Shown here: piece by piece, positions 1 to 8,561 of the stretch
How positions within the stretch are numbered: the stretch's first letter is position 1
Layout of the letters: every line of letters begins with the position of its first letter
From: an uncultured Pelagibacteraceae bacterium
GTDB taxonomy: Bacteria; Pseudomonadota; Alphaproteobacteria; Pelagibacterales; Pelagibacteraceae
Assembly: GCA_902580895.1 (NCBI GenBank)
Contig: CACHMJ010000008.1
Location: 1 to 39,510, forward strand
Length of the DNA stretch: 39,510 nt
Reading direction: 5' to 3'
Notes under the pieces: generated by a model
Database searches by the model: none
Seen by the model: the letters and a program-made list of their open reading frames with translations, nothing else
Told to the model about the DNA's origin: nothing
Translations under genes and position numbers: made by a program

Positions 1-479
1 CGTTAATTGCTAAAATTGGTGAAAAAATTACAATTGGTCAAACTAAAACAATTTCAAACTCTTCATCTATAAACTGTCAATATTTACATACTGTAGTCAA
101 AGATAATTTAGCAAAATTAGCTGTAGTGGTCTCATTAGAAACAAAAGAAAATTCTGAAGTGATAAAAACCTTTGGTAAACAACTATCAATGCATATCGCT
201 GCTTCTAATCCTTTAGCACTTGACTCAAATTTGATCGACAAGTCTATACTAGATAAAGAACAAGAGTTAATAACTGAAGAACTTAAAAATTCTGGTAAAC
301 CAGAGGAAATTGCAAAAAAAATTAGTTTGGGCAAAATGAATAAATTTAAGGAAGAAAACGCTCTTTTAACTCAAGCATGGGTAATGGAACCTAAAAAAAA
401 AGTTCAAGATGTTTTGAAGGAACTTGCTATAAATGATTTAAAAATCAAGGAGTTTAGCAGAATTAAAATAGGCGAATAA
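1..479 (+). CDS. tsf: Elongation factor Ts, 3' part (5' end outside window)
   Basis: An open frame runs from the left edge (first full codon at base 3) to a TAA at 477-479, giving about 158 C-terminal residues of a family that is usually about 280-310 aa. EF-Ts is the cytoplasmic nucleotide exchange factor that releases GDP from EF-Tu. The visible part has the C-terminal dimerisation-domain pattern, including [10 protein letters not shown], a middle stretch with [11 protein letters not shown], and the typical ending [12 protein letters not shown] at 126 opens a shorter frame, but the coding sequence clearly continues upstream, so 126 is internal. The stop abuts the frr start with no gap, and the usual pyrH gene does not lie between them. 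Identification is by recognised family pattern. Confidence 0.93.
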   Translation, partial: LIAKIGEKITIGQTKTISNSSSINCQYLHTVVKDNLAKLAVVVSLETKENSEVIKTFGKQLSMHIAASNPLALDSNLIDKSILDKEQELITEELKNSGKPEEIAKKISLGKMNKFKEENALLTQAWVMEPKKKVQDVLKELAINDLKIKEFSRIKIGE

Positions 480-1031
480 ATGTTTGATGAAAAATCACAT
501 AGCCTCAAAATGGATAAAGCAATAGATGTTTTTTCAAAAGAGTTGTCTTCCTTAAGAACAGGAAGGGCTAATGCTGCGATGTTAGATCTTGTTAAAGTAG
601 ATGTTTATGGACAACAAATGCCAATCAATCAAGTTGGAAGTATCACAACGCCGGAACCAAGAATAATAAATATCCAAATTTGGGATCAAAACAATGTTCC
701 TTTAGTTGATGCCGCTATTAAAAAATCAGAATTGGGATTAAACCCCCAAATAGATGGTCAGTTAATCAGACTACCAATACCAGAATTAAACGAAGAAAGA
801 AGAACTGAATTAAAAAAATTAATTAAAGCAATGGGAGAAAAATGTAAAATTTCAATCAGAAATATTAGAAGAGATGCAAATGAAGAATTAAAAAAACTTT
901 TAAAATCAAAAGAAATTGGTGAAGATGAGGAAAAGTCTTACGAAAAAAATGTTCAAAATATAACTGATAAACATATTGCAACTGTTGATGAAAAAGTTTC
1001 CTCAAAAGAAAAAGAAATAATGACCATATGA
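480..1031 (+). CDS. frr: Ribosome recycling factor
   Basis: At 183 aa this matches the usual RRF length (about 185). The protein splits post-termination ribosomes together with EF-G in the cytoplasm. Seen in the sequence: the family pattern LRTGRANAAMLD near the N-terminus, GSITTPEPR in the domain II region, and the C-terminal helical part with SIRNIRRDANEELKKL. The ATG directly follows the tsf stop codon, and the TGA overlaps the next start (ATGA at 1028-1031), so translation is probably coupled along the run. There is no visible Shine-Dalgarno sequence. A tsf-frr-uppS-cdsA-dxr order is a standard bacterial neighbourhood apart from the missing pyrH. Confidence 0.97.
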   Translation: MFDEKSHSLKMDKAIDVFSKELSSLRTGRANAAMLDLVKVDVYGQQMPINQVGSITTPEPRIINIQIWDQNNVPLVDAAIKKSELGLNPQIDGQLIRLPIPELNEERRTELKKLIKAMGEKCKISIRNIRRDANEELKKLLKSKEIGEDEEKSYEKNVQNITDKHIATVDEKVSSKEKEIMTI

Positions 1032-1702
1032 ACCCATTAAATCATGTTGCCATTATCATGGATGGTAATGGTCGGTGGGGATTAAGAAATAAGAATTCAC
1101 GAAATGCTGGTCATAAAGCAGGTTTGAATACAGTCGAAAAAATAATCAAGGAAACAATTAAGAATAAGATCAAGTTTCTTACTTTATATGCTTTTTCTAC
1201 AGAAAATTGGAAAAGACCTAAAAAAGAGATAAAGTTTTTATTCAGTTTATTGGAAACTTTCCTTAAAGAAAAGATTAATGATCTTAACGAACAGAATATA
1301 AAACTAAAAATAATTGGTAAAAAAAATTTTACTTTAAATTTAAATAAACTTTTAAAATTATCAGAAAAAAAAACTTTCAAAAATAAAAGGCTACAGATTA
1401 ATTTAGCTTTAAATTATGGCTCAAAATCTGAATTAATTAATGCATTTAAAGAATTAAAGAAAAATAAGGAAGCTATAAATGAAAAAAATTTAAAAAAGTA
1501 CCTTCAAACTAAAAATATACCTGATCCAGATATTTTAATTAGAACTGGAAATACAAAAAGATTAAGTAACTTTTTATTATGGCAAATAGCTTATTCAGAA
1601 ATTTTTTTTGAAAATAAATTATGGCCTGATTTTAATGAAAAAGACTATAATAAGATAATCAAAAAATTTAAAGGTATTAAGAGAAATTTTGGAAAAATAT
1701 AA
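1028..1702 (+). CDS. uppS: Isoprenyl (undecaprenyl) diphosphate synthase
   Basis: This cis-prenyltransferase adds isopentenyl units to farnesyl diphosphate to make the undecaprenyl carrier for peptidoglycan and LPS. The 224 aa are slightly shorter than the usual 240-250. Seen: the substrate/Mg motif IIMDGNGRWG near residue 9, the ENWKRPKKEI pattern (residues about 58-67), and a C-terminal block ending RLSNFLLWQIAYSEIFF then LWPDF, which carries the dimer-interface residues. The segment before RLSNF reads IRTGNTK rather than the more usual RTSGEQ, a small deviation. The start overlaps the frr stop by 4 bases and the stop overlaps the cdsA start by 1 base. Confidence 0.96.
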   Translation: MNPLNHVAIIMDGNGRWGLRNKNSRNAGHKAGLNTVEKIIKETIKNKIKFLTLYAFSTENWKRPKKEIKFLFSLLETFLKEKINDLNEQNIKLKIIGKKNFTLNLNKLLKLSEKKTFKNKRLQINLALNYGSKSELINAFKELKKNKEAINEKNLKKYLQTKNIPDPDILIRTGNTKRLSNFLLWQIAYSEIFFENKLWPDFNEKDYNKIIKKFKGIKRNFGKI

Positions 1703-2355
1703 TGAATGATGAATTTATTAAAAGAATAAGCAGCTCATTGATACTTATACCGATCGCTCTATTTTTCATAATAAAGGGCAGTTTTTTATTTAATTTTTTT
1801 ATTATAATTTGTTTTTTAGTTACTTCATATGAGTGGCACAAGATGAGTAGAAAAAAATCTTACTATTTGTTTGGTTTACTATTTTTAATTATATCTTTTT
1901 ACTCCGTATATAAAATAAGAACAACTATGAGCGGAGATTATATCTATTTCCTTATAATCTTGTTAATTTGTATTTCGACAGATATTGGAGGATATATTTT
2001 TGGCAAAATCCTCAAAGGACCTAAATTAACAAGGATTAGTCCAAAAAAAACCTATTCTGGAGTAATAGGTGGATACTTGTTTTCGATTATAATTTTAAGT
2101 TTGTGGCTTTCCTCTGATTTATTTATAAAACCACAAGAATTAAATTCTGATACTTTTATATTAATCATAATAATTTCTACTGTAAGTCAAATAGGTGATA
2201 TCATAGTTTCTTATTTTAAAAGATTATCAAAAATAAAAGATACAGGAAAAATTATTCCTGGCCACGGCGGCTTACTAGATAGAATAGATGGAATGATATT
2301 TGCTTTTCCATTTGCATATATGATTTTTAAGATAAATATATTTCAATATTTTTAA
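1702..2355 (+). CDS. cdsA: Phosphatidate cytidylyltransferase
   Basis: This membrane enzyme makes CDP-diacylglycerol from phosphatidate and CTP, the precursor of phosphatidylglycerol and phosphatidylethanolamine. The 217 aa are mostly hydrophobic, with several membrane segments (about residues 12-45, 53-72, 79-98, 120-140, 150-170). The C-terminal family signature is clear: SQIGDIIVSYFKR followed by KDTGKIIPGHGGLLDRIDG. It is shorter than E. coli CdsA (about 285 aa), with the loss at the N-terminal membrane region. It sits in the usual uppS-cdsA-dxr order and directly abuts dxr. It is functionally linked to pgpA at 24822-25325, which acts later in phosphatidylglycerol synthesis. Confidence 0.94.
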   Translation: MNDEFIKRISSSLILIPIALFFIIKGSFLFNFFIIICFLVTSYEWHKMSRKKSYYLFGLLFLIISFYSVYKIRTTMSGDYIYFLIILLICISTDIGGYIFGKILKGPKLTRISPKKTYSGVIGGYLFSIIILSLWLSSDLFIKPQELNSDTFILIIIISTVSQIGDIIVSYFKRLSKIKDTGKIIPGHGGLLDRIDGMIFAFPFAYMIFKINIFQYF

Positions 2356-3519
2356 ATGAAAAAAAAAATTGCAATACTAGGATCAACAAGTTCTATCGGT
2401 AAATCATTATTAAATATTATAAAAAAAGATAAAAAAAAATTTAATATAGAACTATTAACAGCTAACACAAATTATAAAGATTTAATTAATCAAGCAAAAC
2501 AATTTAATGTTAAGAATTTAGTTATTACAGATCCCATGAGTTTTGAAAAATCTAAAAAGTTTTATAAGGGAAATAAGATTAATATTTTTAAAAATTTTGA
2601 AAATTTAAAATCTATTTTACCTAAAAAAGTTGATTATGTTATGAGTGCAATTTCAGGTATTGGAGGATTATTACCAACATATAAAATAATCAAACATACA
2701 AAATTAATTGCTATAGCAAATAAGGAAGCCATTGTTTGTGGTTGGCCAATTATAAAAAATGAACTAAAAAAAAATAAGACAAAATTTATTCCAGTGGACT
2801 CAGAGCATTTTTCAATTTTTTCACTCTTAAATGGTAAAAATAAAAATGATATTGAAAAAATTTATATTACTGCTTCAGGTGGTCCATTTATTAATCTACC
2901 TAGAAATAGATTTAATAAGATAAAATTAATTGATGCACTGAAACATCCAAATTGGAGTATGGGAAAAAAAATTACAATTGATTCTGCGACTTTAATGAAT
3001 AAAGTTTTTGAGGTAATTGAAGCTAGAAATATTTTTAATGTAAACTATAAAAAAATCACAATTCTTACGCACCCGAAGTCATACGTACATGCAATTGTTA
3101 AATTTAATAACGGTTTGAGCAAATTTCTAATACATGAGCCAGACATGAAAATACCAATTTATAATTCTATTTATCATCAAACAGGTAATAGTTTGAAAAA
3201 TAAACCTTTAGATTTTAGTATTTTAAATAATCTTAATTTTAAAAAAGTAGAAGAAAATAAATTTCCATTGGTGAAATTGCTTTATAAGTTACCAAAAAAC
3301 TCATCATTGTTTGAAACTGTTTTAATATCAGTAAACGATTATTTAGTTTATAGATTTCTAGAGAAAAAAATTAATTTTCAAAAAATGATTAAATTGATTC
3401 TTAAAATTTCAAATTTAAAAGAATTTCAAAAATTTAAGAAAATCGAGCCTAAAAGTGTTGATCAAATAAACAATTTAAGGAATTATGTACATTTAAAAAT
3501 TCAGGCTTTAGGTATATAA
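2356..3519 (+). CDS. dxr: 1-deoxy-D-xylulose 5-phosphate reductoisomerase
   Basis: This is the second enzyme of the MEP isoprenoid pathway: it converts DXP to MEP with NADPH in the cytoplasm. The 387 aa match the family (about 390-400). Seen: the N-terminal nucleotide-binding motif ILGSTSSIGKS (residues 7-17), ANKEAIVCG, the metal/substrate region PVDSEHFSIF, the loop KHPNWSMGKKITIDSATLMN and a C-terminal helical domain. The start directly follows the cdsA stop. Two more MEP steps are encoded by ispDF at 25318-26424. In most proteobacteria rseP follows dxr; here bamA begins only 11 bases later. Confidence 0.97.
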   Translation: MKKKIAILGSTSSIGKSLLNIIKKDKKKFNIELLTANTNYKDLINQAKQFNVKNLVITDPMSFEKSKKFYKGNKINIFKNFENLKSILPKKVDYVMSAISGIGGLLPTYKIIKHTKLIAIANKEAIVCGWPIIKNELKKNKTKFIPVDSEHFSIFSLLNGKNKNDIEKIYITASGGPFINLPRNRFNKIKLIDALKHPNWSMGKKITIDSATLMNKVFEVIEARNIFNVNYKKITILTHPKSYVHAIVKFNNGLSKFLIHEPDMKIPIYNSIYHQTGNSLKNKPLDFSILNNLNFKKVEENKFPLVKLLYKLPKNSSLFETVLISVNDYLVYRFLEKKINFQKMIKLILKISNLKEFQKFKKIEPKSVDQINNLRNYVHLKIQALGI

Positions 3520-3530
3520 AGCGATTTATT

Positions 3531-5774
3531 ATGATAAATTATCTATCAAACATAATTTTAATAATTTTTTTTTTAATTTCATCTGCAACGGCAGAAAATA
3601 TAAAAAAAATTGAGATTAAAGGAAATAAGAGGATTTCAGATGAAAGCATCATCATTTTTACGGATTTAAAAACTAACAAAGATATTTCATCTTCTGATTT
3701 AGATAATGCAATAAAAAATCTTTATGAAACAAATTTTTTTTCAAATATAAGTTTTTCTTTAGATAATCAGATATTAGAAATCAAAGTTGAAGAGAATCCA
3801 ATTATCGATAATTTCCAAATAACAGGTATAAAAAAACAATCACTGGTAGAATTTATAAAAGGTAAAATTCAATTGGCTGAAATGAAGTCTTTTGATGAAG
3901 AAATCTTGACTGCAGATTTAAATTTAATAAATAATATTCTTAAATCTAGCGGATATTATTTTGCAGAAATCACAAGCTCTAAAAGTTTGAATGAAAAACT
4001 AAATTCTGTAAATCTCAAAATTAATATTGAATTAGGTGAAAAGGCTAAGATTAAAAAAATTATTTTTTTAGGCGATAAAGTTTTTAAAGATAAAAGATTA
4101 AAAGAAGTTATTACATCTGAAGAACACAAGTTTTGGAAATTTGTCTCGAATAATGTTTATATTAATAAAGAATTAATAGATCTTGATAAAAGATTATTAA
4201 CAAATTATTTTAAAGATAACGGATATTTTAACGTAAAAGTTGAAAATTCTTTTGTTGAGTTTGATAAAGAGTCAAATTTTAATTTAATTTTTAATATTAT
4301 ATCTGGAAAAAAATATATTTTTAACAATTTTTCTTTAAATTTACCTCCTAATTATGACTTAAAAACTTTCGATCCAATTAAAAAGAAATTTGCAAAATTA
4401 AAAGGTGAGACATATTCATTATCTAAAATTAACAACCTGTTAAAAAGAATTGATAAAATTGCATTAACCAAACAATACGAATTTATTAACGCTTCAATAG
4501 TTGAAAAACTAGATAATGATAAGATTGACCTTGAAATTAACATCTCCGAAAGTGAAAAACTTTATGTTGAGAAAATAAATATTTCAGGAAATTATTCAAC
4601 ATTAGAAGAAGTTATCAGAAATAATTTGATCGTCGACGAAGGAGATCCTTTGAATGAAATATTATTCAATAAATCAATCAATAATTTAAAAAGTTTAGGA
4701 ATTTTTAAAAAAGTAAATACTGATATTAAAAATGGTTCAGATGATTCACTTAAAATTATTGATATAAATATTGAAGAGAGACCATCTGGTGAAATTTCTT
4801 TAACTGCTGGATTTGGAACAAGTGGTGAAATTATAGGTGGAGGTATAAAAGAAAAAAATTTTTTAGGAAAAGGAATAAACCTTGATACTAATATTGAGCT
4901 TACACCTGAGTCAATTAAGGGAAGATTCATCTACGCAAAACCTAATTTTAATAATACAGATAATACCTTATTTACATCATTGAAAAGTTCAACAACTGAC
5001 TTATTAACAGACTCTGGGTACAAAACCTCCGAACTAGGTTTTTCTTTAGGAACAATTTTTGAACAGTTTCAGAATATTTTTTTAAGCCCTGAAATAGATT
5101 TTTTAATTGAAGATTTAGAAACCTCAGACAAAGCTTCCGATGTTTTGAAAAAACAAAAAGGTTCTTATACTGATGTATATTTTAACTATACAATAAATCA
5201 GGATTTGAGAGATAAAAGATTTAGAACTGAGAGTGGCTATCAAACTTTTTTTTCACAGGAAATACCTTTAATTTCAGATAACTCAGAATTTTCAAATGCA
5301 TTTGAAATTTCAACTTATAAAAAATTATCTACCAAATCTGACATGGTAGGGAAAGTGAGTTTTTTCGCTAAAACTATTACAGGTCTGACTGATGACGTTA
5401 GAATTTCAAAAAGGTTGAATATTCCATCAAAAAAATTAAGAGGTTTTGAAAAGGGAAAAGTTGGTCCAGTTGACAATAACGATTTTGTTGGTGGTAATCA
5501 TCTTACCACACTTAATCTATCAGCAACATTGCCAAATTTGTTAGAAGGCCTTGATAATCTTGATGTTGGTTTATTTTTTGATGCAGCTAATATTTGGGGT
5601 GTAGATTATGATAGTTCTTTAGATGATAAAAGTACAATTAGAACTTCTACTGGTATAGCCTTTAACTTAATGACACCCATAGGACCATTAAGTTTTTCTT
5701 TTGCAAATGCTTTAACTAAAGCATCTACAGATAAAACAGAAACTTTTAGATTTAGTTTAGGAACTCAATTTTAA
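3531..5774 (+). CDS. bamA: Outer membrane protein assembly factor BamA
   Basis: BamA is the central component of the BAM complex that inserts beta-barrel proteins into the outer membrane. The 747 aa have a hydrophobic signal peptide (about residues 3-21, ending SATA), a periplasmic region of POTRA repeats (to about residue 400; for example IKKIEIKGNKRISDESI and LYVEKINISGNY), and a C-terminal barrel starting near ISLTAGFGTSGEI. The conserved RGF motif of barrel loop 6 lies at residues 637-639, and the last residue is Phe, as expected for a barrel signal. It overlaps the downstream skp-like gene by one base (TAATG). Confidence 0.96.
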   Translation: MINYLSNIILIIFFLISSATAENIKKIEIKGNKRISDESIIIFTDLKTNKDISSSDLDNAIKNLYETNFFSNISFSLDNQILEIKVEENPIIDNFQITGIKKQSLVEFIKGKIQLAEMKSFDEEILTADLNLINNILKSSGYYFAEITSSKSLNEKLNSVNLKINIELGEKAKIKKIIFLGDKVFKDKRLKEVITSEEHKFWKFVSNNVYINKELIDLDKRLLTNYFKDNGYFNVKVENSFVEFDKESNFNLIFNIISGKKYIFNNFSLNLPPNYDLKTFDPIKKKFAKLKGETYSLSKINNLLKRIDKIALTKQYEFINASIVEKLDNDKIDLEINISESEKLYVEKINISGNYSTLEEVIRNNLIVDEGDPLNEILFNKSINNLKSLGIFKKVNTDIKNGSDDSLKIIDINIEERPSGEISLTAGFGTSGEIIGGGIKEKNFLGKGINLDTNIELTPESIKGRFIYAKPNFNNTDNTLFTSLKSSTTDLLTDSGYKTSELGFSLGTIFEQFQNIFLSPEIDFLIEDLETSDKASDVLKKQKGSYTDVYFNYTINQDLRDKRFRTESGYQTFFSQEIPLISDNSEFSNAFEISTYKKLSTKSDMVGKVSFFAKTITGLTDDVRISKRLNIPSKKLRGFEKGKVGPVDNNDFVGGNHLTTLNLSATLPNLLEGLDNLDVGLFFDAANIWGVDYDSSLDDKSTIRTSTGIAFNLMTPIGPLSFSFANALTKASTDKTETFRFSLGTQF

Positions 5775-6292
5775 TGAAGTTTTTTTTAAAAATAATAATA
5801 TTTTTTTTTTTATTTTTAAATTTTGCTGAAGCAAATAATGCAATTAAATTTGTTGATATAAATTATATAGTTAATAATTCTATATCAGGAAAAAAACTAA
5901 ATTTAATTATCGAAAATAAGAATAAAAAAATTAAAGATGAAATTACAAAACTGAGAAAAAATCTTGATGAAAAAAAAAGTAAAATTCTTACACAAAAAGA
6001 TATTCTCAAAAAAAATGAATTAGATAATTTAATCAAAGATTATGAGAAAGAGGTCAAAAGATTTAACGAAATTAGAAAAAAAAAAACTGATGAGATTAAT
6101 AGCTTCAATATTAAATCAAAAAAAAAAATTCTAGATTTATTAAATCCTTTGATTACAAGTTATTTGAAAAAAGAGTCAATTCAATTACTCTTTCAAAAAG
6201 ACAAAATTATTTTTGGTGATGAAGATCTTGATATAACTAAAGAAATTTTAAAGATATTTAACGAAAATTATAATAAAATAAAGTTTGAATAA
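5774..6292 (+). CDS. skp: Skp/OmpH-family periplasmic chaperone
   Basis: This is a small secreted protein of 172 aa with a clear signal peptide (hydrophobic residues 3-19, ending FAEA) followed by IKFVDINYIV, the typical first strand of the OmpH/Skp family. The middle is a long Lys/Glu-rich helix (about residues 45-115) that fits the coiled-coil arms of the Skp trimer. Known role of the family: holding unfolded outer-membrane proteins in the periplasm before BamA inserts them. Position right after bamA supports this. Sequence similarity in the arm is low-complexity, so the call rests on signal peptide, architecture and context. Confidence 0.85.
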   Translation: MKFFLKIIIFFFLFLNFAEANNAIKFVDINYIVNNSISGKKLNLIIENKNKKIKDEITKLRKNLDEKKSKILTQKDILKKNELDNLIKDYEKEVKRFNEIRKKKTDEINSFNIKSKKKILDLLNPLITSYLKKESIQLLFQKDKIIFGDEDLDITKEILKIFNENYNKIKFE

Positions 6293-6302
6293 ATAATTTA
6301 AA

Positions 6303-6755
6303 ATGAAAAAAAATAGATTAACTAAAAAAGATATTATTGAATTGTTACCTCATAGAGAACCAATGCTATTAATTGATGAATTGATAAATATTAAGCATCT
6401 TCATTCAGCAACAGCAATAATGAACGTTAAAAAAGATTCATTTTATGTTGATGGACACTTTCCTGGAAATCCAGTTTTACCAGGTGTTTTAATTGTAGAG
6501 GCATTTGGTCAAGCAGCAGCTGCACTTACAGCTCATGGCATTGATAAAGAAGAATACGATAATAAGTTAGTGTTCTTAATGAGTATTGAGAAAGCACGAT
6601 TTAGAAATCCAGTTGTACCTGATTGTAAACTTGAATTAAACATTGAGGCTATAAGATCTCATGGTAGAGTCTGGAAATATAAAGGTGAAGCCTTTGTAAA
6701 CGGTAAAAAAATGTCAGATGCTCAATGGTCAGCTACAATTGTTGACAGGAAATAA
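6303..6755 (+). CDS. fabZ: 3-hydroxyacyl-[acyl-carrier-protein] dehydratase FabZ
   Basis: This cytoplasmic hot-dog-fold enzyme of fatty acid elongation also feeds lipid A by balancing the hydroxyacyl-ACP pool. The 150 aa match the family. Seen: LLPHREPMLLID at residues 14-25, and the active-site helix region HFPGNPVLPG with His52 followed by Glu66 in VEAFGQAAA, the expected catalytic pair. The order is unusual: fabZ normally lies between lpxD and lpxA, but here it precedes lpxD. There are 10 bases after skp and 54 bases before the preferred lpxD start. Confidence 0.97.
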   Translation: MKKNRLTKKDIIELLPHREPMLLIDELINIKHLHSATAIMNVKKDSFYVDGHFPGNPVLPGVLIVEAFGQAAAALTAHGIDKEEYDNKLVFLMSIEKARFRNPVVPDCKLELNIEAIRSHGRVWKYKGEAFVNGKKMSDAQWSATIVDRK

Positions 6756-6783
6756 TTAGCAATAAATCTTGATAAGCTTTTCA

Positions 6784-6808
6784 AATAAGTTTTGATATTA
6801 AACTTATT
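6784..6808 (+). promoter_or_regulatory. Inverted repeat next to the lpxD start
   Basis: The arms AATAAGTTT (6784-6792) and AAACTTATT (6800-6808) are perfect 9-base complements around a 7-base loop, ending one base before the preferred ATG of lpxD. As RNA it would fold just where a ribosome must land. It lacks a U-run, so it is not a classic terminator. A role in translation control or RNA processing is inference; in such AT-rich DNA, repeats of this size occur by chance a few times per window. Confidence 0.4.
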
Positions 6809-6809
6809 A

Positions 6810-7787
6810 ATGATTAATCCTTTTTTTAAAAATACCGGACCCTACGATCTAAGTTTTTTGCTTAAAACAATTAATTTAAGTAATGACAATTTACCAGATG
6901 AAAAAATCACAGATATAAAAGATCTTAATACATCTAAAAAGAACGAAATTTCTTTTCTTCATTCAAAAAAATATGCTGATTTGGCAAAAAAAACCAAAGC
7001 TTCTTTCTGCCTAACATCTAAGAATTTTCAATCATTTTTACCAGATAATTGTAAGGCTATTATAACTGACAAAGTTTTATTGCATACTGCTCAAATAACA
7101 AAAATTTTCTATCCAGACTCTATTACTGACGATTATGATGACACTGTTAAAGATATAAATGAAACAGAATTCAAAGAAAGAGTTAAATTTGGAAAAAATG
7201 TTCTTATTGGTGACAAGGTAAAAATTGGTAAAGATTGTCTAATTGGTCATAACTCAATAATAGAAAAAAATGTCAATATCGGTGATAATTGTTCTATAGG
7301 ATCAAATGTAATTATTAGAAATTCATTAATTAAAAACAATGTTCATATTTTAGATGGTTGTGTAATCGGAAAAAAAGGGTTCGGTTTTTTTCCGAATAAA
7401 GACAAAAATTTTAGGTATCCCCAAATAGGCATTGTAATAATTGAGGATAATGTAGAAATAGGTTGCGGATCTACGATAGACAGAGGTTCTCTCTCAAACA
7501 CAATTATAGGAAAAAATACATATTTAGATAATCAAATCCATATAGCTCACAATGTTAAAATTGGTGAGAACTGCATTATTGCTGGTCAAGTAGGTTTTGC
7601 TGGAAGTTCTACTTTAGGTAATAACGTAATGATCGGAGGCCAAGCAGGTATTTCAGGTCATCTTAAGATTGGTGATAATGTGCAAATTGGTGGTGGCAGT
7701 GGAGTTATAAAGAATATTCCTGATAATTCTAAAGTGATGGGTTATCCAGCAAAAGATTTGAAAAATTTTATTAGGGAAAATAAATGA
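6810..7787 (+). CDS. lpxD: UDP-3-O-(3-hydroxyacyl)glucosamine N-acyltransferase
   Basis: This is the third step of lipid A synthesis: transfer of a hydroxyacyl chain from ACP to the glucosamine nitrogen. I prefer the ATG at 6810 (325 aa, starting MINPFF) over the in-frame TTG at 6792, because the TTG lies inside a hairpin and adds only MILNLL. Seen: an N-terminal uridine-binding domain, then a left-handed beta-helix of hexapeptide repeats from about residue 125 on, with the catalytic-His motif IHIAHNVKIG (His near residue 247 in this numbering). No Shine-Dalgarno sequence is visible. The stop overlaps the lpxA start by 4 bases. Confidence 0.94.
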   Translation: MINPFFKNTGPYDLSFLLKTINLSNDNLPDEKITDIKDLNTSKKNEISFLHSKKYADLAKKTKASFCLTSKNFQSFLPDNCKAIITDKVLLHTAQITKIFYPDSITDDYDDTVKDINETEFKERVKFGKNVLIGDKVKIGKDCLIGHNSIIEKNVNIGDNCSIGSNVIIRNSLIKNNVHILDGCVIGKKGFGFFPNKDKNFRYPQIGIVIIEDNVEIGCGSTIDRGSLSNTIIGKNTYLDNQIHIAHNVKIGENCIIAGQVGFAGSSTLGNNVMIGGQAGISGHLKIGDNVQIGGGSGVIKNIPDNSKVMGYPAKDLKNFIRENK

Positions 7788-8560
7788 TAGATAAAACTGC
7801 TTTAATAAACAAAAATGCAAAAATTCATTCGAGTGTCAAGATCGGACCATACACTATCATAGGTCCCAATGTAGAAATCGGAGAGAATACAGAAGTTCAA
7901 TCACACGTAAGTATTACTGGAAATACTAAAATTGGAAAAGGAAATAAGATTTATCCATTCGTCTCAATTAATGACCCTCAAGACTTAAAATATAATGGTG
8001 AAGAAACAAGTTTAGTTATTGGAGATAATAATAGAATAAGAGAATATGTAACTATAAATCCTGGAACAGTTGGTGGCGGAGGTAAGACCATAATTGGAAA
8101 TAATTGTTTATTTATGATTTCATCTCACATAGCGCATGATTGTCAGGTAGGTAACAATGTTATTATAGCAAATAATGTACCCCTAGGAGGTCACGCTATT
8201 ATTGAGGATAACGTAGTTATAGGTGGAAATTCTGCTGTCCAACAGTTTACACGAATTGGTAAAATGGCAATGATTGGAGGTATGACAGGAGTATTGCACG
8301 ATGTTATTCCTTACGGATTATCAACAGGAAACAGAAATTCGTTACAAGGATTAAATTTAATAGGTTTGAGAAGAGCTAAATTTGAAAATAAAGATATTTT
8401 AGGATTAAGTGAGGCATATAAAGAGATTTTTGCTACCAAAAATATTAATGAAAATATAAACAAATTAAATGGCTCATTTCAGAAAAATCCATTAGTAAAA
8501 GAGGTAATAGAATTTATTACTAAGGATAAAAAAAGGTCTATTTGTACCCCATTTTCATAA
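7784..8560 (+). CDS. lpxA: UDP-N-acetylglucosamine acyltransferase
   Basis: This is the first step of lipid A synthesis: 3-O-acylation of UDP-GlcNAc in the cytoplasm. The 258 aa match E. coli LpxA (262). Seen: left-handed beta-helix hexapeptide repeats over the first two thirds (for example KIGPYTIIGPNVEIG), the catalytic-His motif SSHIAHDCQVGN (His118), then LGGHAIIEDNVVIGG and the C-terminal helical domain beginning near GLSTGNRNSLQGLNLIGLRR. It overlaps lpxD by 4 bases and is followed after one base by lpxI. LpxC, the next enzyme, is not in this window. Confidence 0.97.
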   Translation: MIDKTALINKNAKIHSSVKIGPYTIIGPNVEIGENTEVQSHVSITGNTKIGKGNKIYPFVSINDPQDLKYNGEETSLVIGDNNRIREYVTINPGTVGGGGKTIIGNNCLFMISSHIAHDCQVGNNVIIANNVPLGGHAIIEDNVVIGGNSAVQQFTRIGKMAMIGGMTGVLHDVIPYGLSTGNRNSLQGLNLIGLRRAKFENKDILGLSEAYKEIFATKNINENINKLNGSFQKNPLVKEVIEFITKDKKRSICTPFS

Positions 8561-8561
8561 A

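Noticed and set aside
77-334. Open frame on the - strand opposite tsf
   Set aside because: It is antisense to a clear EF-Ts coding region, is Ser/Phe rich as expected for the complement of AT-rich coding DNA, and has no recognisable domain.
4352-4930. Two - strand open frames opposite bamA
   Set aside because: They are shadows of the BamA reading frame, with no ribosome site and no recognisable family.
6792-6809. TTG start for lpxD
   Set aside because: An ATG 18 bases downstream gives the expected N-terminus, and the TTG is inside an inverted repeat with no ribosome site.
6756-6809. Sigma-70 promoter between fabZ and lpxD
   Set aside because: TTGATA at 6769-6774 has no acceptable -10 at 16-18 bases.
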